Positions 13,201 to 25,200 of a DNA stretch of 64,000 nucleotides are shown here, in pieces; position 1 is the first letter of the stretch; each line of letters starts with the position of its first letter. The translations under genes were made by a program, and so were the position numbers. Under the pieces are notes generated by a model. It had not been told where the DNA came from, did not search any database, and saw only the letters and a list, made by a program, of their open reading frames with translations. This DNA is from Plumapathes pennacea (lineage: Eukaryota > Cnidaria > Anthozoa > Antipatharia > Myriopathidae). The stretch is taken from assembly GCA_964036295.1 (NCBI GenBank), contig OZ038464.1, positions 1,802,501 through 1,866,500 of the forward strand, given 5' to 3'.

Positions 13201-16200
13201 GAAACTTGAAATTCTTAGTATGCTTTTAATTGTACCTTTTAGGGATCAAAGTAAGCTCGAGCCAAGCCCATTTTAGTACCTCTTAGGGGTTAAAACAAGG
13301 GCATCTCCGTCATTTTTATGTAGTAGCACCCCCCCCCCCCCCCCTCTCTCTCTCTCTCTCTCCGTGGTTGAGCCTGACCTTTTGGCTGGGACGCCAAGAA
13401 CAGCACTGACACCTTCTTGAACCAAGTCCGCACACTGCGTTGCGCTATACACTGTCAGGAAGTCCTCGTCTGGAACACACATGGCAGTCTAGCAAAGAAT
13501 AAGAGTTTCATTCATCTTTTTTGGCTGGCAGCCATCGATAACAAGTTGAAAAAAATTTGAATATTTAGTTGTTCAGAATGCACCTTCCAGCACTTTGGGG
13601 GTGATAATTTACTAAGTGCTTTCAGCACCAAGTAACTGTGCGTACAAAGATGTTTTCCTTAAACTAAAAGTGAGAGTATGTACTCTGTAATACGGGGGAG
13701 AGGGTGGGGGGAGTCACTCTGCATGTACAGAGGAGTTTTCTTTGAAATAAAAGCGTAGTACTCTGAGGGGGGGAGGGGGAAGATTCACACATTGTAGGGG
13801 GAGGGGAGGGGAGAGAGACAATGGAACCATACACTGCGGTCGACATCAAGATTGAAACGCATTTCCGTGGTGTGCGAGAAGAGTTGCACTAGAATATACC
13901 CACCTGAGTCTCAAGGTGAAAGTGCTTTTGAGAACCACACGAAATCTCTCCAGTGATAACATGAGCAGCAGAAGAAAAAGCGGCTAAAAGAGAACAGACC
14001 ACAGTGAGAACAACCAATAAGACAAGCCACAGTAAGAACAACCAATCAGAGGCAAGCCACAGTGAGAGCAACCAATCAGAGACAAGCCACAGTGAGCGCA
14101 ACCAATCAGAGACAAGCCACAGTGAGCGCAACCAATCAGAGACAAGCCACAGAAGAACAACTAATTAGAGACAAGCCACAGTGAGAGCAACCAATCATAG
14201 ATAAGCCACAGAAGAACAACCCTTTAGAGAGAAGCCACAGTGAGAGCAACTAATCAGAGACGAGCCACAGTAAGAACAGCCAATCAGAGACAAGCCAAAC
14301 AAAACCAAACGATTGGTTGATTCGTATTTACCTTCAGTGTCCCCACGCTTTACATCTGCCAAGAATGGAAGTGAGGCGGTGGCATGGAAGGATTTGGCTT
14401 CGATCGCCTCAGACACCGTGAGAATCGGGAGCTTCACATCTTTGTACGTCACTTTGACAGCCTTCGCTGCCTCTTCTGCACGGCGTTGAGTATCTGAAAA
14501 CATACAAAAAAAGAGGACGAGAGAGGCAAGAGTATGCGTGTGAGTCAACAGAGAGGGGGAGGGAGGGGGAGGAAATAAGAGCAATGAGAAAGGCAGACTA
14601 TTACATTTGTTACGATTTCGTTTCCTAATGCAGATTCAGGTGCAGAGAGAAACCCTCCCCTCTCTTTTTTTCTGTGTGCCGTTGCTTTCCAAGAAAAACT
14701 TTCCCTCCTATTTTTTCTGTGCCGCTGATTTCCAAGAAAAACCCTCCCTCCCTTTTTTCTCTAGGCCGTTGCTTTCCAAGAAAGGATACATTAAAGAATA
14801 AAATGAACAAACCTTAGGTTGCAGCGAGAATTCTTACCCGCGACAACAAGTCCAACAACCTGCCCCGCATATTGAACTTCACCAGAGCAGAACAACTGCA
14901 GAAGAGAAGAAAACACTCAAACGGTTCACTACTTTATGTTTTACAATATTGCAAACTTCTAACTACGGACACGTGGTACAGCAAGAAGACTTGCAGTAAT
15001 TATACTCTACACAGACAAACGACAACCCTTTTGTGCACAACTTATGTTATAGAAAATGCACTGAACTAACTTAAAGTTGAGTATCGAGTCCTAGTATTGA
15101 GTTTCTTGGCTTTCTTAAGTCTTGAAGTTTTACGAGCGTTTCACTTAACTACAAAATCTCCACTTGAATCCACGGTTTTGCGCAACAACCGCTGACTCAA
15201 AAGCAAGGTGACCGCACGGCCAAAAAACGTATATTTCCTCGGTGTTGATTTTATCCATGATAAAGTTCCTCACCTCATTCTTATAACATTTGTCTATGTC
15301 AAATGGTTGTGGACAGATGTTATTTACTCCAGGTGGAAGATCACTTGCACCAATGAAGTTTAGTACTCCTGGTTTCTGCTGCAATAAAAAGATAAGAGAA
15401 CGTTATACCAACGAAACATATCTAGTTTTCGGATAGATCGTCTTGCCCTCCCCCCCCCCATGCAAATTCCATGTCTTTCTTGCATGTGGTTACCCACTCC
15501 CCAACCCTCAGTGTCGCATTTGTCATCATATCTTCAAATTACAAAGTGATCACTTCCATCATACAAACAAAATGAGAATGTGCTGTCACGTTATCTCTGG
15601 GTAAAAGAGGGCGAGCAGTGCGTGGTGAAGTTTTTTTTCGCAACGCAGCCTGGTTACAGACTAATCGCGCATGGTTCTACCCCACCCCTCCCCCCTGCCC
15701 CCTACATTTTTTTTTCTCTTCTTGGGAGAGCGAACAAAGCTGGACAACATCAAGTAAGCATTGGCGCGGGATTATGAATAGATTAAAACTGCGACACTGA
15801 ATAGACTTACAAGAGCTTCGCTTGGATCAATCGTGTCGAGCTTACAATTGGCCTGAAAGACAAGAAACCAACGTTGATGTCACTTCTGTTAGTCACAACT
15901 TATCGCCATTACTACTACCTTATCACATGACACTTAAATTTCGGAAATTTCGAGACTGAAAAAAACGTGAAATTTATCTGCGAGAAAATTAAGAGACTTC
16001 AGTTATGTCTAAAATTTAAGAAATAAAGCTATTACGCAATGAAATGAAAGAAAAATCAGTTACAAATCAGAGCTGTCAAACTTATTGCGAAGGGTTCATT
16101 GGACCCTATTACATAAAAGAAAAAAGAAAATGTCTGTTGTCTCGATTCACCTATTTGAAACAAATTATCAATAATGAATGTTCTGTTTTAGATAAAACCG

Positions 16201-19200
16201 CAAAATGAAAGTCACCTAGAACATAATACTTTCAAAAATCTTGTGTTGCAAAAATTTATGTGATAAGGTAACTAGAAGTAAAAACACTAAATATACCTTG
16301 ACGCACAAAACTCAAAACACAAATGAAGAGAAGCAAGTAATTACCACAGTGCTGAGAACAAGCGCACCGTACACTTCTCCCTGAACGCCAGGAATGTCGT
16401 TAGTATACTGTGCTTCCCCAGAGGCCTGCAAAACAATGTACGAATGAAAGATGACTCAGATCAGTGCATATGCATATCAAACGTCCACTTAAATGCACGT
16501 TAAGGTAAGATCACATTGTTCAAAGCCATGGGGGGGGGGGGGGGGGGGGGGGGGGGAGGGGGGGGGCAAATTGGTTTTGGTCTTTCAGCATGAAAACGAA
16601 TCAGTAGCTTTCAATCTGTTTGGCAAGAATTCGGCAAGTGAAATGTATTTCATCCCAAATTACTGCAGCTTTTTAAAAAACATTGGTCACGAGATCTAAT
16701 TTAACTCATTTACTGGTATCTACCGTATGTCCAGGGGCATGCACAATTCATTTGACAGTTCCGAGAAGTTGGACATTTTCTAGGTTGAGTGGGATTCACC
16801 TTATGTTTGCCTGGAAAAAGCCTAATATACATAAAAGCGGCAATTGTCGCACTGGTCTGCATGCAGTCGGTGTGTGGCTCAATAACGACTCGGTATGTGT
16901 CCGGTAAGTGGTCGGCAAGCGCTCGGTAACTTTACTCGTGTGGTCGGGAACATATGTTTCACACGGTTCCTCCATACCTGAAGCTTGGCAGCAAGCTTGG
17001 TCATAGGCTGAGTGACTGGGTAGTTCTCAGGCTTGCTCTCGTAGCTCTGACTCCCGGTGGATACAGGACGAACCATGGGAAGCGCTGCAGAGCGAATCTG
17101 AGCGGAGGCCTTTTCTCCAAGGGCAGCCACATAGAACTGCAGTTCAAATAGGAAAGAGAACACAGTGAGGTCAAACTTTTCATGAACCGAACTCAGTGGA
17201 CACCGCAGAGATACGCTCTTGACGTCACTTCCGTTGGTCAGCGGTCGTCGCCATGGCTATCTAAGGAGGTAAAATTTCACATCGCGTACAAGCCTCGTTT
17301 TTCTTGTGCACAACATACGTCATAGAAAATGCATTGAACTAGCTAATAGTCGAGTCTCGAGTCCTAGAATTGAGTTTCTTGGCTAAGTCTTAAGGCTTTA
17401 CGAGCGTTACATTGAAGTACAAAATCTGCACTTGAATCCAAGGTTTTGTGCAATGATGGCTAAATAAAAGTTGACCGTCGCTGGCCATATTCAATTCGGT
17501 TTTTTTCCGAGTTTTGCTTCATGAAAAAAAAAAAAAAAAAAAAAAAAAACGGACAAAACATGAGAACAGACGATTTTCGTACGGTACGAAACAGGCTATT
17601 GCTGACATTCAAAGCATGACAGGGTTTCTTTGACCCTTTAACTCTTTAGTTCTGAGAGCGATCAAATTCAATTTTCTCCTCAAGTTTCTCAACAGATATA
17701 TATCCTACAGTAAGGAGAAGTTGGCATTTGATTTTTGCTCCTCACCTTGTAGAAGAGCGAGAGAGCGAGATTCTTGTGATAGGTTGAGCTGCTGCCATCT
17801 AAAATCCCGGAATCTGGTTGGATCTCTTCTTCCAACACGCTCAGCGCACCTGAAACAGCATTACAGTTAACATAGTGACGTGATCAGCGGTCGATTTGCG
17901 CGCGCATCAAAATGGGCCATTCCCGAGATGCCTCTTGCTCCTGTTTCCTAAACACGCCTTGTACGAAGCCATTCATGTGTGAAGTGCGTTTAATTCACAT
18001 GAAAATGAACATGTGAGTAAAACTAATTTTCATAAGGTTTCGCACTAGGGCTCGGTTTAAAGTGTGAATTTCATAAAGAGAGCGACAAAAGCAGTCTTTT
18101 TAGAGAACGCACAAATACTGAAAATATAAAACGTGAAAAAAGACAAAAGAAGTCAAACTATGCAAATTATGCGCCAATATTGCATTTCTAGAGCTTCTTG
18201 CATACTTTTATTATCCGACTACATATTTGTATACAATTTTAAGCTCTCGACAACTGTGCAAAACCTATAAATAGACAATGTTTAATATGAATAAGGTGCG
18301 ACTTAGATTATCCAAACTTAATCGGGAACAATCATTCAGAACAAAGTCTATAGTCCAGATTTTCTTGCTGCACACTTTATTTGCATTCTCTTTGCGCAAG
18401 CTCCGTGTGGCTCTACCTACAGGAAACGGATACAAATTTCAAATTACCTTTCAGTGTTTCTGGGTCAGTCAACACCTTGCCTTCCAAGAAATGTTCCGTC
18501 TGTACGGCGTGGATCTATACAGTTCAAACAATCGGTATAGTAAATTTCACTTGTCTGTTTGTGAAAAGCAAAATGTTCACATGTGTTGCAGATCAAGTGA
18601 CTGTATATTCACGTACAGAGTTGGTTCTGATGCCTCCGTATACAATCCTTGCTGGTGATTTAACTTTCATGGTTGCTTTGTCCACCATCATTGCAAATCC
18701 CGCGTTCACATACGCATGCGTATTCTGGAAAAGATATGTAAAGAACTGAGGGCATTATCGTTGCAACAAGCAAATTCGACCAATAAACGTCCAACTGTCT
18801 GAAACATAAAAAGGTGTCGGCACCTAAATGAAAAACCTTAACTTCATAGCACGTTACCTTCCAACCCCTGAACTGTCAAACTGTCTAACTAAGGCCCCGT
18901 CCACACGTTAACAAATTGACGTCAGCTTTTTATGTGTCTCTCCTCTTATTGATGATGAAACGCGCGTCAGAACATTGTCAAAAAGATGTGGATCCACGAG
19001 GCCCTTCGCCGATTACTGTTACCACTCCCGATTACCACTACCGATTACCACTCTCGATTACCACTCTCCATTGCCACTCTCCATTGCCACTCTCGATTGC
19101 CACTCTCGATTACCACTCCCGATTGCCACTCTCGCCACTCTCGATTACCACTCCATGTTACCACTCCCAATTACCATTCCCTGTCAACACTCCCGATTAC

Positions 19201-22200
19201 CACTCACGATTACCACTCCCTGTTTCCCTGTTACCACTCCCAATTACCATTCCCTGTTAACACTCCCGATTACCACTCCCGATTACCACTCCCTGTTACC
19301 ACTCCCTGTTAACACTCCCGATTACCACTCCAATTACCACTCCCTGTTACCACTCCCTGTTAACACTCCCGATTACCACTCCAATTACCACTCCCTGTTA
19401 CCACTCCGCATTTACCATTCCCGATTACTACTCCCGATTATCACTCCCAATTACCACCCCCTGTTACCACTCCCGATTACCACTCCCTGTTACCACTCCT
19501 GATTACCACTTCCGATTACCATTCAATGTTACCACTCATTGTTACCATTCCCGATTTTGAAAACGCTCTCCAAAGTGAAACTTTTGCGATGTTTGTCCGC
19601 ATACGTGTGGACGGGTGAAATCGCAAACATTTCAAAGCGCCCGCCAGATTCGTTTTCGTATTTCACCGAAAACGCAAACTTTTCAAAACGGTTGTTCATC
19701 TGAAAACAATGTCTTGTGGACACATACTTTTCCGTTTTCAGTGAAATCAAAACGTAAACTTTTGAAAACAGATACGTGTGGACGGGGCCTAAAACTTGAA
19801 CTCAAATGAAAAGCTCAGAATCAGTACATTCTGAGGCAGCTAGCAGTGTTTACGTTGTTTCTGAGATTCAATAATGTTAGGAATAAAATACAATTTGCGC
19901 AAAGAGAGGGAGGTGAAATGAAATGAAATGTTTATATTTGCTGTTACATACCTGAGCTCTTGATGTGATTTTAAATGTTTGAAATGTGACATCTGGATAA
20001 AATGGTATGGCAATTCCCAAGATCACCTAAATTTTGGAACAAAGTAAACCGGTTAATACCGGTTAAATACCGGTTAATACAGCAAGGAAGAGTTGGTCAG
20101 CATTCATCGCCATTTATGCTAACTCGAGGTAAACTTTCACAAATGTCTGCATTATTAACTTCTTGTTTTTTGTGTACAACTTATGTTATGCAAAATATAT
20201 TGAACTAACATTCTAAATAGCTCAACACGAAACATTTTTTACTCGCGCACAGAAGGGATTGCTCACAGTCTATTTAACCGTGCCTTTACCTTTCTGGTCA
20301 TGTTCAGCTTGAGGAAGTCCATCAATGAATGCTGGGTTAGGGTGTAAGAACTGCAACCTGTGAGAATCAGAACAAATTTCGATACACAGGAGTTTTGGTG
20401 TAGCCAAGTGTTTGTTGGTTGCACTATAGATGTGAAGTCTATTGATACCAAAGAAGCTATCAAAAGCCAACTGCTCACTGTTCTAGATATTTGAGCTGGG
20501 ATTGGGTAGTAAGGGAAGGTACGTTTTTCATAAGAGGGGGTTGGGACGGGGTTAAATTGGTAGTACAATAAAAATCAGGGCTAAAACCGACCAAAATGTG
20601 ACGTTATGGCTCTATCATCGTTCTAACTAGCTCTTTGAAGGGGGACATCGACATGAATTCGCGGGAGACAAGGCGCGTTGACGAGCGATCGAGGCGAATT
20701 CGCGGGAGATGAAATGCAGTGGCGGTAAATCAACGTCGGTTAACAGGAGACGAGGCGAAGTGGCGGGAGATTGGAGAGAGTTCGCGGGAGACGAAGCGCA
20801 GTGGCGGGAGATTGACGAGAGTTCGCGGGAGACAAAGGTGCAGTGGCGGGAGATGAGGTGCCACTGCGAAACTGTTGGAATGCTTGAGAGTGAAAAAAGA
20901 AAATTTCTCTCACCAACAAGCAGAGTGGCGTCCGCAGCTTCCATGATGGTTAGTATGTCAGAAGGGAACTCTGGGTGATCATGTGCTAACATCAAGTTCC
21001 CAGCAACAGTACCAACCTACATAACACGACACAACGTAAAAAATAACCCAGGCTGTTTACCTCTACAGTGAAGAGACTGGTGCATCAAAATACCAACCCG
21101 GTCACAGTCTCCGTCATTCGAAAACACGATTGAGCGAATCCTGAATTAGTGTCAGCACAGTTTTCGTTTGAATTGGGTGATTACTTTGATCTGATGTTAA
21201 GCTCTCGGATCGGGTTACCGCGATCAAGCAAGGGGCGATAGCGTTTTTCGGACTGCTGCTTGTTCACCACACAATCGCAAATTACTTCTGATTGGTTTAA
21301 AGATTGTCTTAAAGATCTTTCTAGTTTGGAAAGTCGTCCGAGTTAATCATATAATACCGCTAATAACATGCATACAATAATTTCTGCATTCTGATTGGCT
21401 GAGCGCACGTCGATTTATCCCAAACAGTGCAAAAACGTGAAATTAACAGTGCAGAAATGTGAAATTAACAGTGCAGAAATTTGAAATTAAAAATTGCCGA
21501 CAGCTGGCGCGCGTATTTGCGAAGCCAAACAAAACAAAAGGACTATTCCGATTCTGTCTGCGAGAAAACAAAGTTCTTGAGAGACACTTGTGAACTGTAA
21601 CAAAATTGAAAAAATTGCGCGACGTAAATTATTGTATGCATGTTATTAACAAGTAATCACATGATTTCTCGTGCAATTTTGGAATAAATAAGCACTCGTA
21701 AATTTCTCGCGCGGCGCTCGTGCAATTTTGTGTTCTTTGAAAAATTTACTCGTGCTCATTAATTCCAAATTGCACTCAAAATCATGCGATTACCTATACT
21801 AATTAGACAAACTGGGGCAAGCAAAACAACATAAAATTACAAATTACAAATATCTAAGTACAACGACTTACATTTCTTACTGGGGTATTGGCAACCTGAA
21901 AGAAAGGAAATAAGATGAACGAGTTTTGTCACATTACTGCACATGTACAGTCAACTCTCTCTAAGGCAGACACCTCGGGACTAGGTTAGTGTCCGCCTTA
22001 GATTATTGAGAGCAAAAAAAAAAAAAAAAAAAAAAAGGGCCAAAACGAACTAACATCATACAATGGTAGGACGAATTCCTAGCAAAATTTATAGCATAAA
22101 CATATCGAAACCGGTGCTGGACAAAACTATCATTATCACTATCAGCTGTTACAGTGAACCTTTAGTGGGTACGGTTGGCCCTCGTCTTGTTGTTCGTCAT

Positions 22201-25200
22201 ATGATAAACCCCCTTAATGCATCTACCACTTATAACCGCTTTGTATAGAAAACACGTGTGATTCGGTTAAAAAGTGACACTAGCCTTTTTCAAGTGTTGT
22301 GCGAGAGCTTCAAAGGATGCAGATTTATTGGCATTTTCTCCCAAAATCCTGATGACGTCATTCAGGGGTAGACCCGCTCCAACCACGAGGTGTCCGTCCA
22401 CTTCCTAGAAAAACAGAAGTATGCTATTTGAACAAACGGTAACATTTAGGAGCGCAAACGTATACTAAATGACTCGCATCAAGCGTCAACAGCAAAACAG
22501 AATTGGAGCGGTTTTTATGCGACAGTCAAAAGTAATCGTGTGATTGCTTTGGGTTTTGGTTTGACACGCCTTTTGGTTAGGTCCAGACAAAACTAAAACA
22601 TACCGTGTTTAGCGAGAAGTGACTTCTCTGTTAAACAGTCGGATGATCAAAATTAAAGTCGTCAAAAAGTGGACGAACAGCAAACAGAATTATCAATACT
22701 AAGTTTGGTGAGCAGACTTCGTTAAAAGGTCGGATGGCTGAGATTGAAAACGATTTAAAAGACGCGATACAAACAAATTCTAACGCAGTGGAAAAGAACG
22801 CAAATCACCTTGACGTGACGTAACTCCTGCAACTTGCTGATGTCAATCATTACGTCATAAGGGCCGTCATTTTTGTACACACCTGTGGACAAATTTGCAG
22901 GACATAAACTAAAACTGCTCGAGTTTGAACACCCTGAAGCCGCTGTTGCAATCATCATTACACCGATTTCGAGTCAAGTGTTGCCTTTCTTTTAAATTGA
23001 GGCTTATACCGTAATAATTCTCATAACAGCCCGAGGCGCTTATTTGATTTTAGGACCTCGAGGAAGGGCGGTTATTGGAAGCAGGGCGCTTGTTAGAAAC
23101 ATTACGGTATGTGTGAAACCATTTGTTATGAACATTTATTGTTTTACTCATATTTTTATTTATGCAAAAGAAAAACTCTTTTCCATGGGAAGGCATATTG
23201 GAAACATGGCCTATTGCCAAGCGTTTAGTCCAATGTCATAAGCTTTCTTATATAAACTTTACACAGGAAAAAATTTTGAAAAACCATTATTGGGTATTTG
23301 AATGGTAAATCCTAAATTCACAGCCAAAAACCCATTATTGGGAAAACAGAACTATACCTATTAATGGTTTTGTATCAAAACCATTAATGTAAATTCATTT
23401 CCCATTCTGTGTTTTGGATGAATACCATTTATGGTTTCTCAACCATCTTTGGTGGTTTTGATGTATTTCCCATTAACAGTTTGTTGTTAGTTAGAATGGG
23501 TTATCAAGCAATGCCACGAATGGTTCCCCAGTTTCTCAAGTGTTTTTGTTTGTTTCCCATTATAAGTATTCCCATTATCGTTCATGGGTATTCATGTGAT
23601 ACCCATTTATGGTTTTCCGATTTCTGGAGTGGGTTTTGTGTGTTTGCCGTTATGATATTCCAATTATCATTCGTGAGTTGTCATTTGATTTCCATGGATG
23701 GTTTCTTACCAAAAAAGTAGTATGAACCACATATGGCCCTGATATGGGTTTATATGGAAAGATATGTGAACAAAATATGGATCTTACATAGTGTTTATAT
23801 GGCCATGTTCAATCCACATAGTTAATGTGTTTATAAAATAACTATGATACTTTGCGTGTTCTGGTTGGCTAAAACCATGTAAGATATGAGAGTATATTAC
23901 AGGCTGATGTGATACGTGATGTATTTTATTGACTAATTGTTGTATAAAATAAATATATAACGCGTTCCCATGTAATATAGTCTCATCTAAACACTTGGGA
24001 AGTTGTGAGAACACCAGAATAGATAAGGAAAGCCACTTGGCGGCCTCGTTGTTTACCTCCACTACTCTCATGTTCTTTCACTTTCTGCGTGTTAAAATGA
24101 CCGGTCGTTTTGGTGCATCTCTTCTAGTGACTGGAAGGGATGCACCAAAACGACCGGTCATTTTGGAGCATCCCTTCCAGTTAACACAAGGGATGCACCA
24201 AAACGACCGGTCATTTTGATGCATCCCTTCCAGTCAATACAAGGGATGCACCAAAACGACCGGTCATTTTGGTGCATCCCTTCCAGTCAATACAAGGGAT
24301 GCACCAAAACGACCGGCCATTTTGGTGCATCCCTTCCAGTCAATACAAGGGATACACCAAAACGACCGGTCATTTTGGTGCATCCCTTCCAGTTAATACA
24401 AGGGATGCACCAAAACGACCGGTCATTTTGGTGCATCCCTTCCAGTCAATACAAGGGATGCACCAAAACGACCGGTCATTTTGGTGCATCCCTTCCAGTT
24501 AATACAAGGGATGCACCAAAACGACCGGTCATTTTGGTGCATCCCTTCCAGTCAATACAAGGGATGCACCAAAACGACCGGCCATTTTGGTGCATCCCTT
24601 CCAGTCAATACAAGGGATACACCAAAACGACCGGTCATTTTGGTGCATCCCTTCCAGTTAATACAAGGGATGCACCAAAACGACCGGTCATTTTGGTGCA
24701 TCCCTTCCAGTCACTAGAAGGGATGCACCAAAACGACCGGTCATTTTGGTGCATCCCTTCCAGTTAATACAAGGGATGCACCAAAACGACCGGTCATTTT
24801 GGTGCATCCCTTCCAGTCAATACAAGGGATGCACCAAAACGACCGGCCATTTTGGTGCATCCCTTCCAGTCAATACAAGGGATGCACCAAAACGACCGGT
24901 CATTTTGGTGCATCCCTTCCAGTCAATACAAGGGATGCACCAAAACGACCGGTCATTTTGGTGCATCCCTTCCAGTTAATACAAGGGATGCACCAAAACG
25001 ACCGGTCATTTTGGTGCATCCCTTCCAGTCAATACAAGGGATGCACCAAAACGACCGGTCATTTTGGTGCATCCCTTCCAGTCAATACAAGGGATGCACC
25101 AAAACGACCGGTCATTTTGGTGCATCCCTTCCAGTCAATACAAGGGATGCACAAAAATACCTTTTCTAACATACCAAAAGCATACCACTAACATACCAAA

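Noticed and set aside
18916..19502. 175-codon His/Tyr/Pro repeat frame
   Set aside because: GATTACCACTCCC minisatellite inside a MITE.
24216..25191. Frames of up to 183 codons with the repeat [20 protein letters not shown]
   Set aside because: Pure read-through of the 53-bp hairpin array, present in several frames at once.
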